NCBI RefSeq assembly: GCF_000182645.1
Contig: NZ_ACQA01000004.1
Location: forward strand, 1-60,172
DNA length: 60,172 bases
Direction of reading: 5' to 3'
DNA from: Brucella intermedia LMG 3301
GTDB taxonomy: Bacteria; Pseudomonadota; Alphaproteobacteria; Rhizobiales; Rhizobiaceae
Within the stretch, counting starts at the first letter, position 1. Each line of letters opens with the position of its first letter. Under the pieces are notes generated by a model, which searched no databases, had not been told where the DNA came from, and worked only from the letters and a program-made list of their open reading frames with translations. Made by a program: the position numbers and the translations under genes. Positions 43,252 through 52,377 of this stretch are shown here, one piece after another.

Positions 43252-43288
43252 CGGCCACGGCGGGCGTCAAGCTTTCCGTGGCCGTTTT
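43252..43288 (+). terminator. Intrinsic terminator after decoration gene
   Basis: CGGCCACGG, 15-nt loop, CCGTGGCCG, then TTTT: nine perfect pairs. It separates capsid and decoration genes from the connector genes and would lower downstream expression. Confidence 0.72.
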
Positions 43289-43312
43289 CCCATCAACCCC
43301 GGAGGGAACATC

Positions 43313-43861
43313 ATGCCTCGCATTCAATGCCTGCTTGGCCCGCAGTCCGATATTTATGTCGGTGGCGTCGCCTATAACTTCACCACTGACGAACATGGCC
43401 GCGCTGTCGCGAATGTGCCAAGCCAGCTTCACGCCCAGTGCTTCCTTTCAACCCAGCATTACCGGCTGCTGCCGGACGACATGATCCTTGGCGATGCCGT
43501 CCAGACCGAGCAGATCGTCAACGATGACGACATGGAAGTCGTGTCGCAGATCGTCGAGCCGGGTGCGAGCAATCAGCAGTCCGCCGATGACACCGGCAAC
43601 GGTGGCGATAATTCAGGCGCGAACAGCGATGAAAACGGCGAGGGCGAGGATGCGGACGCCTCCAATGGCGATCAGGACGGCCAGAAGGGCGATGAAAGCC
43701 AGCAGCCGAACGGTCAGCCAGGCGAGCAGCAGAAGGCACCGGAAGGCGAGGGCACCACGGTTACGCCGCAGCCAGACGCCAGCGACGTTGCAAAGCCTGA
43801 AAAGAAGAAGGCAGGTCGCCCAAAAAAGGCCGACGCTGCAACGAAAGTTAACGCCGAGTAA
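43313..43861 (+). CDS. Acidic, low-complexity structural protein
   Basis: 182 residues from the ATG giving MPRIQCLLGP, after GGAGGG. A compact N-terminal domain (about 1-70) is followed by an Asp/Glu/Asn/Gln-rich disordered tract and a Lys-rich tail (KKKAGRPKKAD) resembling an AT-hook. Probably a minor head component; function inferred from position. Confidence 0.6.
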   Translation: MPRIQCLLGPQSDIYVGGVAYNFTTDEHGRAVANVPSQLHAQCFLSTQHYRLLPDDMILGDAVQTEQIVNDDDMEVVSQIVEPGASNQQSADDTGNGGDNSGANSDENGEGEDADASNGDQDGQKGDESQQPNGQPGEQQKAPEGEGTTVTPQPDASDVAKPEKKKAGRPKKADAATKVNAE

Positions 43862-43874
43862 GGTTGGTTAACGA

Positions 43875-44561
43875 ATGGTTAAGGCCAGTGAAATCATACA
43901 GAAAGCGCAAACGCTTCTCATCGACCCGGAAGCGGTTCGCTGGCCTTTGCCGGAGCTCGCCGGCTGGATCGACAGCGCCATCAACGCAATCCTGATTGCG
44001 AAGCCATCGGCGAACACGCACTCTATCACCGTGGATCTGGAGAAGGGCACCAAGCAGAAGCTCCCGACCGACATTGACCCACGCCCCATGATGTTCATTG
44101 CAGCCCGACGCAACATCAATCCGGACGGTACGCCCGGTAAGGCTGTGACGCCCGTTTCCATCCAGAAGATGGATATGTCCGATCCCGACTGGCATAGCGA
44201 GCGCCGCAAGCGTCCTGCAGCTCTGCATTACCTGTTCGACGAAAAGAACCCGACCGAATATTTCGTCTATCCGGCCAATGACGGCAAAGGCAAACTGGAT
44301 ATCACCGTTGCGTGTGAGGTTGCACCGATCGTGGCGACCGGCGATCCGGACGATATCAAGTCCTATGAAGTGCCGGTAGGTTTGCCAGAGCCATATTCAG
44401 AGCCGATCATCGACTATGTGTGCTACCGCGCGCAGACGAAGGACGCCACCGGCGCGGATGCCGGACGCGGTGCACTGCACTATCAGGCTTTCGCCCAGGC
44501 TATCGGCATCAAGACACAGGTTGAGGCTAATTCCAGCCCGAACGCGCGGAGGACTGGTTAA
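43875..44561 (+). CDS. Head-tail connector (DUF6682-like)
   Basis: 228 residues. It opens with a short helical region (ASEIIQKAQTLLID, then WPLPELAGWIDSAINAI) and has a beta-rich middle (HYLFDEKNPTEYFVYPA) and a helical end. This matches phage adaptor proteins of the DUF6682 type that sit below the portal. Overlaps the next connector gene by one base (TAATG). Confidence 0.72.
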   Translation: MVKASEIIQKAQTLLIDPEAVRWPLPELAGWIDSAINAILIAKPSANTHSITVDLEKGTKQKLPTDIDPRPMMFIAARRNINPDGTPGKAVTPVSIQKMDMSDPDWHSERRKRPAALHYLFDEKNPTEYFVYPANDGKGKLDITVACEVAPIVATGDPDDIKSYEVPVGLPEPYSEPIIDYVCYRAQTKDATGADAGRGALHYQAFAQAIGIKTQVEANSSPNARRTG

Positions 44562-45193
44562 TGCGGCTCGTCAATCTTGACCCGATTGTGGATCGTGTGC
44601 GCCGTCAGGCACCGGCAGCGCCGATTCCGCTGATCGAGTCCAACATCATCGACAAGGCCATCGAGCTTTGCGAGGCCGTGCCGGTATGGCGCGACACCGA
44701 TGTGCTGAACTTCGGCGAGAACGATCCATGCGAATATCTGATGGCCGTTCCGCAGGCAGAGATTTATCGCATCGAAACTGCCACGATGAACGGACGCCCG
44801 CTTGAGCGCATCCGTGCCGAGGAATTGGACCGGCGATATCCGAACTGGATGGATGACAAGCCCGGTGAGAATATCCCACGCTTTGTCACGCAGCTTTCAG
44901 CGAACACGCTACGCCTCTATCCGGCGAACAAGTGCACCGTTCACGTGCGGCTCTGGCTCAAGCCGAGCATAGAATGCGATGTGCTGCCGTCCGATATCGT
45001 CAGTCAGCACGGCACATTGCTGTGGCAGGGCGCAGCGGGCGAAATTCTCTTGATGCCAGATGCAGAGCTTGCAAACCCGCAGCTTGGTGCACGGCTACTA
45101 GCCAAGTTTGAGGGTGGGCTCGACACACTCCGCACGAACCACACGCGAACGCAATTGCGCGCGCCTCTCCGTACCAAACCAAGCTACATGTGA
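44561..45193 (+). CDS. Head completion/adaptor protein
   Basis: 210 residues. N-terminal helices then beta strands (EYLMAVPQAEIYRIETATMN; YLMAVPQAEIYRI core) and a C-terminal helix (LLAKFEGGLDTLR). Position directly after the first adaptor suggests the second connector ring. No definite family named. Confidence 0.65.
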   Translation: MRLVNLDPIVDRVRRQAPAAPIPLIESNIIDKAIELCEAVPVWRDTDVLNFGENDPCEYLMAVPQAEIYRIETATMNGRPLERIRAEELDRRYPNWMDDKPGENIPRFVTQLSANTLRLYPANKCTVHVRLWLKPSIECDVLPSDIVSQHGTLLWQGAAGEILLMPDAELANPQLGARLLAKFEGGLDTLRTNHTRTQLRAPLRTKPSYM

Positions 45194-45200
45194 GGGTGAC

Positions 45201-45617
45201 ATGCCTGCGACCACCTATACCGGAAATAAAGTTATCGACCTTCTTGTGCGTGGCGTTGCGTTTGTGCCGCCCACTCACGCTTACGTGTCCCTCCATACGG
45301 CAGATCCGGGTCTGAATGGCGCTTCGGAGGTCACACTTGCGAAATGGCCTGGTTACAAACGGATGCAAGCAGCGCAGGGCGGCGCGGTTGATACAGGCTT
45401 CACGGCGGGCGCCGCGAAGAAGTCCAGCAATACCAAGCAGCTTCTGTTTCCAACGATGGACGGCGCGGAAACGGTGACGTTGACCCACTGGTCGATATGG
45501 GATGCGCTGAACGGCGGCAACTGCATTTGGTCTGGTGCCCTGACTTATCAGAAGGTCCTCAACCCAACTGACGAAGTGGTCATCCACCCGAACGAACTGG
45601 GGCTTGAGATACAGTAA
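45201..45617 (+). CDS. Tail-fibre-type small structural protein
   Basis: 138 residues from the ATG giving MPATTYTGNK, preceded by GAGGGTGAC. The opening TYTGNKVIDLLVRGVAF and the segment YVSLHTADPG are typical of a common podovirus structural family usually labelled tail fibre protein. Predicted all-beta. Coupled to the next gene. Confidence 0.7.
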   Translation: MPATTYTGNKVIDLLVRGVAFVPPTHAYVSLHTADPGLNGASEVTLAKWPGYKRMQAAQGGAVDTGFTAGAAKKSSNTKQLLFPTMDGAETVTLTHWSIWDALNGGNCIWSGALTYQKVLNPTDEVVIHPNELGLEIQ

Positions 45618-46459
45618 TGGTCAATGCCGGAACCATTGCAGGCACTTTCATCAACGCCTTCGCTATCAATGAAGGCGCGATAGTGCATGCTTTGTCCGGC
45701 ACTATGACTATGGGAGTGAGCGGCACGCTCGACGCAACCCGCCGCGCTGCGATAAACGACACGATGGCAATTGGTTTCGTGGGCGACGTAGATCCGCACC
45801 GGCGGGTAACTGCCACTGGCACAGCCACTATTGTTTTCAGCACGCTGGCCAATATCAGTCAGAGACATGCAGCGCGGGCAAAAGGAATCGTTGTTTTCAA
45901 ATCTGGCGCAATTGCCATCCGTCGCCGTTCTGCCGGTGGCTTGGGCGTTATCCGGCTGGCAGGGAAGAACGATCTACATGCCCGTCGCGCAGCCGTAGCA
46001 ACCGGCCAGATTGTGCTTACACAGAGCAAGGCAAGAATAGTACGGCGACAACGCGCTATTGGCTCTGGCCTCATTCGTTTTATGTCGACTGTCAACCTTC
46101 GATCGTTTTCGCCGATCTCCGGCAAAGACGTTATGAAGTTCAAGGAAACTGCCACGGCCGTCCGTCGCGTCGGGCTCCCGGCTTCCGGGCCAATCCGCTT
46201 CGATGGGAAAGCCACGGCCACGGCACGCCGCCAGATTTTCGCCGGAGGTTCAATCGTCTTTCTGTCGTCGATACGCATGCCCCATGTGCGCATGACGCCC
46301 ACAGAAGAAACACGAGTGATGCGCGTACTCGAAGATCTGCGATGGCTGGCTGTTCCCGCAGCACCCGCACCGCTGAATGTCCTTCATGATGAAAGGACGA
46401 TTATCGTTCCCGATTCCGACCGACACATCGGTAATCCAGATAACGAGGACCCGGCATGA
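45617..46459 (+). CDS. Repeat-built structural protein
   Basis: 280 residues of which about 15-235 are roughly nine repeats of 21-25 residues, pattern R-R/H-x(4)-ATGxIxF/L-x(5). Alternating basic turns and short hydrophobic strands suggest a stacked beta structure. Acidic C-terminal tail. Between two fibre-region genes, so likely a tail or fibre component. No family recognised. Confidence 0.6.
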   Translation: MVNAGTIAGTFINAFAINEGAIVHALSGTMTMGVSGTLDATRRAAINDTMAIGFVGDVDPHRRVTATGTATIVFSTLANISQRHAARAKGIVVFKSGAIAIRRRSAGGLGVIRLAGKNDLHARRAAVATGQIVLTQSKARIVRRQRAIGSGLIRFMSTVNLRSFSPISGKDVMKFKETATAVRRVGLPASGPIRFDGKATATARRQIFAGGSIVFLSSIRMPHVRMTPTEETRVMRVLEDLRWLAVPAAPAPLNVLHDERTIIVPDSDRHIGNPDNEDPA

Positions 46460-46737
46460 GCCTTGCGCTGCTTATGAAAAACCCCGGCGACGTGCTGGAT
46501 TATGATGTTTCGTTCGATGAATGGCTTACCGGGGATGACCGCATCCGAGACTGGGAGGCCACGGTTGCCGATAGCGCGGCCGTCATCGACCGCGGCGACT
46601 ATACCGACCGCAGTGTGCGCCTTTGGATTTCTGGCGGGGCGAACGGCGATACCGCACAAATTTCGCTCACCGTGACCACAGTGCAGGGCCGGACGAAGGT
46701 CGTTTGCTTCAAGCTTCGCATTAAGGAGTGCCGATAA
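46456..46737 (+). CDS. Phage fibre-tail adaptor protein
   Basis: 93 residues. KNPGDVLDYDVSFDEWLTGDDRI followed by DRSVRLWISGGANGD matches, by its DVLDYDVxFxxWL and VRLWISGG cores, small proteins described as fibre-tail adaptors. Immunoglobulin-like fold expected. Overlaps both neighbours and precedes the fibre gene. Confidence 0.75.
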   Translation: MSLALLMKNPGDVLDYDVSFDEWLTGDDRIRDWEATVADSAAVIDRGDYTDRSVRLWISGGANGDTAQISLTVTTVQGRTKVVCFKLRIKECR

Positions 46738-47837
46738 TGGCGGTTGTTCTTACCAATAACGCTACGTCCCTGTTGGCCGCGGCCATCGATGCAGACGACA
46801 CCAATCTTTCGGTTCTGACAGCGGACGCCGGTAGATTTCCAAACCCTGCCGCAGGTGATTGGTTTCCTCTCACGCTCGTCGATAACGCGGGCAATATGGA
46901 GATTGTGAAGGCGACGGCCCGCGTCGGTGCGATAATAACCGTCGAGCGCGGGAAAGAAGGGACCACTGCAAAGGCATTCGCGGCGGGCGCTCGCGTTGAT
47001 CTGCGTTTGACAACTTCGGCCATATTCGAGGTCGTGCCTTCGGCGATGGAAGCCGCACAGTGGGAAAATGAAAACTTCGATAACGAAGACGCCCGCTTTT
47101 TCTGGTTCGACATGGTTGCGCGCAAACTAAAGCGCTTCAGTTGGTCCGGCTTGGTCAACAGACTGTTGCCGCGTTCCGGCGGCAAGATGAACGGCCCGAT
47201 TGAAGGTGTGGCTGTTTCCGGCACCCGTTCCTCGTTCTGGACATCCGCCGAGGGCGGAGCGTACGCGGGCATGTTCACGCGTGGCGCACCTTTCCATGCA
47301 TCAGCGACACTTAACGGTTCGTCGTATGCGCCGGTCATCGCAGGAAAGTATAATAACACAGGCTGGGCGGGCATCTGGTCTGCGGGCATCATTAATTTTG
47401 CGAACGGTCAAGCAGCCGGGTTCGCGATCCAGCATATCAACGCCAGTGGCAATGAGGGCGTTGTGGCCGAGTTCAGAGTTGATGGTTCACTGCGCTTGGG
47501 TGGGCCAGTTTATAAAGGCACGGCAACCGCCGCCTATGGCGACGGCGGAACGTACTGGATGCATATCACGGGTAACGCCGGCTATGCCGCCAATGCCGGC
47601 GCGGTAGGCGGTTGGTCTCAAGGGACGATCGCAGATCAGGACAACTGGCGCGTTACTGATACGAGGTTTGCCGGTTATGTGGAACATGCAATGGAGAGGG
47701 ACACAGGTTGGCATGCACCAAGTGGTTATGTCTTTACCTATGCGTACCGCAAAGGCGGTGATCAGTATTATTTCGGTGCCCGACAGCCGCAAATTTACAT
47801 CCCCAATGCTGGTTGGCGAGCACTAGGAGGTTGGTAA
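46737..47837 (+). CDS. Tail fibre protein
   Basis: 366 residues from an ATG 8 nt after AAGGAG. An N-terminal domain for attachment to the tail (about 1-110), a Gly-rich beta-structured shaft, and a C-terminal head (AYRKGGDQYYFGARQPQIYIPNAGWRALGGW; ending PNAGWRALGGW) like gp53-type fibre tips. It probably decides host range. Coupled (TAATG) to its likely assembly partner. Confidence 0.8.
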   Translation: MAVVLTNNATSLLAAAIDADDTNLSVLTADAGRFPNPAAGDWFPLTLVDNAGNMEIVKATARVGAIITVERGKEGTTAKAFAAGARVDLRLTTSAIFEVVPSAMEAAQWENENFDNEDARFFWFDMVARKLKRFSWSGLVNRLLPRSGGKMNGPIEGVAVSGTRSSFWTSAEGGAYAGMFTRGAPFHASATLNGSSYAPVIAGKYNNTGWAGIWSAGIINFANGQAAGFAIQHINASGNEGVVAEFRVDGSLRLGGPVYKGTATAAYGDGGTYWMHITGNAGYAANAGAVGGWSQGTIADQDNWRVTDTRFAGYVEHAMERDTGWHAPSGYVFTYAYRKGGDQYYFGARQPQIYIPNAGWRALGGW

Positions 47838-48553
47838 TGAAAAACTTCGGCAAAATGATCGAAACGCGCGACACCGTTGAAATCCCCCCGGTACAGACCG
47901 GCGTGGACGACGATGGAAAGCCAATTTTTGCCCCTGCTCAACGGCATCCTATACGAATTTTTAGAAACAGTGATGGTGTCGATTGGTTTGAAATTGCCAA
48001 ACAATATCCCCATCCATACTACATCGCTGTCGATGACGATAACCGTGTCGTTACGATGACTGATGACTTTCAGCAAACACAAATCGCGGGTTATACGATT
48101 ATCGGCATCGATCAGAATTACGGGATGACTTATGGACCCGGCGGCAATGTCTACGGCAAAATATGGACCGGATCGGCATTGATAAGCCCGGATCCAACAG
48201 TCGATGATGTTGTGACGGAACGTGATCGAAGACTGCAGCTTGGTTTCGATTACGATTTTGGGGATAACCGAGGGGTCCATCATATAGGCACCACGGAAAC
48301 GGATATGCGGCGCTGGATGGATGAAGTAACGCCTCTTGCCCAGGCGTTCATCAATCGAAACGATCAAATGGGGCGCATTGGAATCTTTACCGAAACAGGC
48401 CCCGTCACAATCACAGCAGCCGAATGGCAACAGATTTTGATAGCATCAGCCGATTATCGACAGCCCTTATACCAAGCGTCGTTCGTGTTGCAGGCGATGA
48501 ACCCGATTCCCGCCGACTACAAAGATGACAAATATTGGGTCAATAACCAATAA
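47837..48553 (+). CDS. Fibre-associated protein with DUF4376-like C-terminus
   Basis: 238 residues; GGAGG precedes the ATG, which overlaps the fibre stop. The middle has a DRRLQLGFDYDFG motif and the C-terminus (WQQILIASADYRQPLYQASF core) resembles DUF4376 domains found in fibre-assembly or fibre-tip proteins. It may be a chaperone for, or second component of, the fibre. Confidence 0.65.
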   Translation: MKNFGKMIETRDTVEIPPVQTGVDDDGKPIFAPAQRHPIRIFRNSDGVDWFEIAKQYPHPYYIAVDDDNRVVTMTDDFQQTQIAGYTIIGIDQNYGMTYGPGGNVYGKIWTGSALISPDPTVDDVVTERDRRLQLGFDYDFGDNRGVHHIGTTETDMRRWMDEVTPLAQAFINRNDQMGRIGIFTETGPVTITAAEWQQILIASADYRQPLYQASFVLQAMNPIPADYKDDKYWVNNQ

Positions 48554-48559
48554 TTACAG

Positions 48560-48588
48560 TTGAAATCCGAACCGTCTGAAGATACCTA
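48560..48588 (+). promoter_or_regulatory. Possible own promoter of glycosyltransferase
   Basis: TTGAAA, 17-nt spacer, TACCTA in the 57-nt gap. The -10 is poor. A separate promoter would fit a lysogenic-conversion gene. Confidence 0.3.
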
Positions 48589-48610
48589 GCTACTTAGTGT
48601 TGGGGGCATC

Positions 48611-49435
48611 ATGGACGGTTCAACTGTGTTCAGCGCGAAGCCTTTGGTATTCGCTGCATCGGATGAAATTTATTTCCGCAAACACGCTTTAGGCTTCGCC
48701 AAGTCTGCATTACGGGCCGGGCATCCCGTCCATATAACTGTGACCCCCGCTCCTGGAGTTCGGCTGCTTGGGCGGGCATCCGAGCTAAAGCAAACGCTTA
48801 TTCCAGAATTTTTGGCCCAGTTCTCGGCTGATGAACGTTTGCGCCTCAAGGTCGAGGTATGGATCGACCCTCGCGCACATGATGAAATGGAAGAACGCGA
48901 AGCCGTGGTTTATTACCAGTCGCTTCGGTTTTTCCGTTTGCCCGCGCTGTTACGTGATTACAATCGACCAATTGTCGTTCTCGATATAGACAGTTTGGTC
49001 ATGCGTCCGATCCCGCATCGCTATGATGCAGACGTTGGCCTGTATCTTCGCCTCGACAACGAAAAGGGCCGATCAGATTACGAGCGGCTTGGCATGAAAG
49101 TGCTTGGGGCTATGGTGTATGCTGATCCAAAGGGCATTGCTTTCTTTGAAGCGGTCGAAGAATACCTCTCCAACCATACCCGCCTGTATTATGTCGATCA
49201 GCGAGCGCTTTATGAAACTTTCATCGCCAACAGGGAAGTTCGCATCTTCGATATCGCTGACGCTGGCTGGCTGGATTGGACTTTCCAACCCGATTCGACA
49301 GTCTGGACTGCCAAAGGTAAGCGCAAGCGTCGAAATCTGACTTATGTGCGCGAGCGGCTGCGGCTGGAAGGTAGGAGCTGGTTTGCATCGACGATGACGC
49401 TTTTGGGTTACCGACTGGGCATCATTCGCCATTGA
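48611..49435 (+). CDS. Putative glycosyltransferase (GT-A fold)
   Basis: 274 residues. RPIVVLDIDSLVMRPI near residue 122 supplies the DxD motif that binds metal and nucleotide sugar, and the surrounding strand-loop pattern fits GT8-like enzymes. The C-terminus is basic with an amphipathic/hydrophobic helix suited to membrane contact. Placed among fibre genes, it may change host surface sugars during lysogeny or modify virion proteins (inference). Confidence 0.7.
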   Translation: MDGSTVFSAKPLVFAASDEIYFRKHALGFAKSALRAGHPVHITVTPAPGVRLLGRASELKQTLIPEFLAQFSADERLRLKVEVWIDPRAHDEMEEREAVVYYQSLRFFRLPALLRDYNRPIVVLDIDSLVMRPIPHRYDADVGLYLRLDNEKGRSDYERLGMKVLGAMVYADPKGIAFFEAVEEYLSNHTRLYYVDQRALYETFIANREVRIFDIADAGWLDWTFQPDSTVWTAKGKRKRRNLTYVRERLRLEGRSWFASTMTLLGYRLGIIRH

Positions 49436-49447
49436 ACCCGGCGATAA

Positions 49448-49521
49448 TTGCGAACCCCCGTGAACACCACTATAGTGCCGGTAATGGCGCATGACGTGCC
49501 TCTTTCGAGAGGTGAATCATG
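49448..49521 (+). promoter_or_regulatory. Late promoter and leader motif, tail copy
   Basis: TTGCGA, 17 nt, TATAGT (49471-49476), then GCGCATGACGTGC at 49487-49499. A hairpin CCTCT-TTCG-AGAGG (49499-49512) buries the AGAGG binding site under a UUCG tetraloop, and CATGA/TCATG (5 bp) can close around it over the ATG at 49519. Confidence 0.75.
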
Positions 49522-51267
49522 CCTGCAATCAAGCTTACTGCTTTCACCGGGGAGCAACCCCGGCTCATATCCCGCCTTCTGCCTGCGACTGCCGCCCAGT
49601 TTTCCGTCAACACGCGCCTCGATGACGGCGGGCTCACGCCGTTCAATACCCCCGTGCAAGAACACTCCATTGCGTCGGCAGATGCCAAAACGATCTACCG
49701 GTTTCAAAATGAATGGCTGTGGTGGACAGGCATTGTGCACGCCGCCCCCGGCCCGGTAGCTGAAGAACGCCTTTATTACACCGGCGACGGCAAGCCGAAG
49801 ATGCGCGTTAACGGCACGGTTTACGATCTGGCCGTTGCGCGACCTTCGGCGGCCCTCGCGACCGCCTTGAGCGGAACCGGCAACGGCGACACTCAGACCC
49901 GCATTTATACCTACACCTATGTGACTGAGATGGGGGAGGAGTCCGAGCCTGCGCCGGCCTCGGCGAACTTGGATTGGAAGCCCGGCCAGACGGTGACACT
50001 TTCGGGCTTTCAAGCCCCGCCTGGTGGCCGTGCAATTACGAAACAGCGCATATATCGGTCGCAAACCGGCTCGAAGGGGACATACTTCTATTTCATCGCA
50101 GAGCGTGATGCATCAAGCGCAAACTTCGTCGACAATATTGCGGTTGATGCATTCCAAGAAATGCTGCCATCTGTCGCCTGGAATGCGCCGCCCGATACGC
50201 TGCGCGGGCTTATAGCGATGCCAAACGGCATGATGGCTGCTTTCGACGGCAAGAAGCTGTATTTTTGCGAGCCTTTCCGACCTCACGCTTGGCCGGAAAA
50301 GTATGTGCTGACCACCGACGCCGATATTGTCGGGCTTGGCGCCATCGGCACGTCATTGGTGATTGCTACCAAGGCAAATCCATATCTCGCAACCGGTTCG
50401 TCTCCGGATACAATGCAGATGGTGAAGCTCGAAGCAAACTTGCCGTGCGTCAATGCCCGCGGCATCGTCGATCTTGGCTTTGCTATTGCATATCCCTCGA
50501 ATGAAGGACTTGCAGCGGTGGCCGCAAATGGCGAGGCAAAGCTCGTGACGGGCAACATTATGGGCGTCAATGAATGGCGGGCCTTGTCGCCAGAAACGAT
50601 CATCGGCGGGCAGCTATCCGGACGCTATATCGCCTTTTACGATACTGAGGACGTGGACGGCACCCAGCTCACAGGCGCGGTTTTCTTCGACCTTGGCAGC
50701 ACGCCATATCTGATCCGCACAAACACGGCGGTTTCGTCCTCCACGTATGAAATCGAGACTGGTGCGGTTTATTTCCTCGCGAAAGGTGAGCGGGACATTT
50801 ACCGGCTGGATTCCCCGCAGGGTGACCGCGAATCCTACTATTGGAAATCGAAGGATTTCCATATGTCTGGGGAAGCAAGTTTTGCTGCGATCCAGATTGA
50901 CACGATCGATTATGTATCTCCGCTGGAATACAAGAACTATGAAACGCAGCGCGCGCAGATCCTCGCGAAGAACGCGGAATTGATAGCGTCCAAGGTCAGC
51001 CTGGGCGATCTGAACAGTGCACCGATCAATCACATCGCATTTGCTGGCGACAATCTTCTACGCCTGCCGACCCCGCCCGGAAACGTCCGCGTGGGCGTGT
51101 ACGCCAATGGCCGGTTGATAGCCACAGTTACGCGAACGGGAACGCCCGTCAGGCTTCCCGCCGTTGCAGGAACGGTTTGGGAAATTGATGTGAGCGCCAA
51201 TGTCAGCGTTTCGCAAATTGTCATGGCGTCCACCATGGACGAGCTGAAGCGGGTTGCAATGTCATGA
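49519..51267 (+). CDS. Tail hub/stabilisation protein
   Basis: 582 residues, predicted beta-rich throughout, with propeller-like repeats (LIAMPNGMMAAFDGKKLYF; RDIYRLDSPQ) and a C-terminal region LRLPTPPGNVRVGVYANGRL (LPTPPGNVRVGVYANG core). It resembles the long tail proteins that plug or extend the podovirus tail (P22 gp10-like role). First gene after its own late promoter. Confidence 0.7.
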   Translation: MPAIKLTAFTGEQPRLISRLLPATAAQFSVNTRLDDGGLTPFNTPVQEHSIASADAKTIYRFQNEWLWWTGIVHAAPGPVAEERLYYTGDGKPKMRVNGTVYDLAVARPSAALATALSGTGNGDTQTRIYTYTYVTEMGEESEPAPASANLDWKPGQTVTLSGFQAPPGGRAITKQRIYRSQTGSKGTYFYFIAERDASSANFVDNIAVDAFQEMLPSVAWNAPPDTLRGLIAMPNGMMAAFDGKKLYFCEPFRPHAWPEKYVLTTDADIVGLGAIGTSLVIATKANPYLATGSSPDTMQMVKLEANLPCVNARGIVDLGFAIAYPSNEGLAAVAANGEAKLVTGNIMGVNEWRALSPETIIGGQLSGRYIAFYDTEDVDGTQLTGAVFFDLGSTPYLIRTNTAVSSSTYEIETGAVYFLAKGERDIYRLDSPQGDRESYYWKSKDFHMSGEASFAAIQIDTIDYVSPLEYKNYETQRAQILAKNAELIASKVSLGDLNSAPINHIAFAGDNLLRLPTPPGNVRVGVYANGRLIATVTRTGTPVRLPAVAGTVWEIDVSANVSVSQIVMASTMDELKRVAMS

Positions 51268-51524
51268 GTGTTTTCGATCAACTGCAAACCGAAACGCTGG
51301 AAGTTCTGGCGGGCAAGCGCAATCCCGGCGAGCGGCACAAAGCAGCCGTTCGTGTTTCTGATCTTGAGGCGCTGACCGATTATTCGTATCGCCTGAAATC
51401 AGGGCTCGTGTCTGCCGCTCCTACCGCCGCACAGCACAATGCGCTTGTTGAGGACGTGCAGCGCCTTCACCAGATACTGCAATCGCTATCGCAGGCGTTG
51501 AAAGACCGGCTGGGCCGCGCATGA
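51264..51524 (+). CDS. Small structural protein
   Basis: 86 residues, helical, with a coiled-coil-like C-terminus (DVQRLHQILQSLSQALK). ATGA overlaps on both sides. Probably a minor tail or assembly protein; no family recognised. Confidence 0.6.
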   Translation: MSVFDQLQTETLEVLAGKRNPGERHKAAVRVSDLEALTDYSYRLKSGLVSAAPTAAQHNALVEDVQRLHQILQSLSQALKDRLGRA

Positions 51525-51934
51525 GAGCTGCTATTTTACGGTTGATGCTCCCAGGCAAGCTTGGTGCGGTGAAGCTCGGGCCCGAAGATCGCATCACAAT
51601 TGAATTGGCCAACCGCCTCCGTGCGTGGACGATCGAGCAGCGGCTGCGCGCTGTGTGGACGCATATACCAAACGAAGTGGGCGGTGGCACCAAGAACGCC
51701 AAAATCCGCTACGCGATTGCTAAAGCACTCGGCATGATCCCCGGCGCATCTGATTTCATATTCATGTGGGGAGCGGGCGCTGCAGCAATCGAAATTAAAG
51801 CTCCAGACGGTCGACAGTCAGCAAATCAATCCGATTTCCAGAAATGGTGCGAGGCGGAGAACGTGCCGTACCACATCGCGAAATCCGCAGATGAAGCCGA
51901 AAAAATCCTTCGCGACCTTGGTGTGCTGTCATGA
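51521..51934 (+). CDS. VRR-NUC domain nuclease
   Basis: 137 residues. PGASDFIFMWGAGAAAIEIKAPDGRQSANQ contains the VRR-NUC catalytic set: Asp, then ExK, then Gln (Asp in PGASDF, AIEIKAPDG, NQSDFQ). Such nucleases act on branched DNA or as phage endonucleases. Lying within tail genes and coupled to both neighbours, it may trim packaging intermediates or be delivered into the host. Confidence 0.82.
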   Translation: MRAAILRLMLPGKLGAVKLGPEDRITIELANRLRAWTIEQRLRAVWTHIPNEVGGGTKNAKIRYAIAKALGMIPGASDFIFMWGAGAAAIEIKAPDGRQSANQSDFQKWCEAENVPYHIAKSADEAEKILRDLGVLS

Positions 51935-52368
51935 GCTACGAATACGATTATGAGCAGCGCCGCATCTATAAGGAATGGGCCGCGCATCAGATCGGCATCG
52001 AGCAATTCCGCTCCGATGCCACCACAATCGCCGTTCTCAAAGAGAAACAGATTGTTGGGGTGACAGTTTTTGACACCTTCGCATCCGATGATTGTCAGAT
52101 CCACGTTGCGTCGGATGGCTCGCGGCGTTGGCTCACTCGTGACTATATGCGGATGGTGTTCGCATATCCGTTCGTTCAACTCCGGTTCAAGCGCATCACA
52201 TCGTTTGTGCCGGAAAGTAACGTTGCATCCGCCCGATTCTGCGCTCATATGGGCTTTCGGGAGGAAGGGCGCTTGCGCGAGGCGGGGCTTCATGGTGAAG
52301 ATATAATCGTTTTCGGGCTTTTGCGGCGTGAATGTCGCTGGCTGACTTCCAGTCTCATAAATTTATGA
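51931..52368 (+). CDS. GNAT-family acetyltransferase-like protein
   Basis: 145 residues. The late segment RITSFVPESNVASARFCAHMGFREEGRLRE matches the end of a GNAT fold (NxxSxxxxxxxGFxxEG core). The acetyl-CoA loop is less clear. GNAT genes are frequent in the tail regions of podoviruses, with unknown targets. Coupled to the nuclease gene by ATGA. Confidence 0.75.
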   Translation: MSYEYDYEQRRIYKEWAAHQIGIEQFRSDATTIAVLKEKQIVGVTVFDTFASDDCQIHVASDGSRRWLTRDYMRMVFAYPFVQLRFKRITSFVPESNVASARFCAHMGFREEGRLREAGLHGEDIIVFGLLRRECRWLTSSLINL

Positions 52369-52377
52369 GGTTTCATC

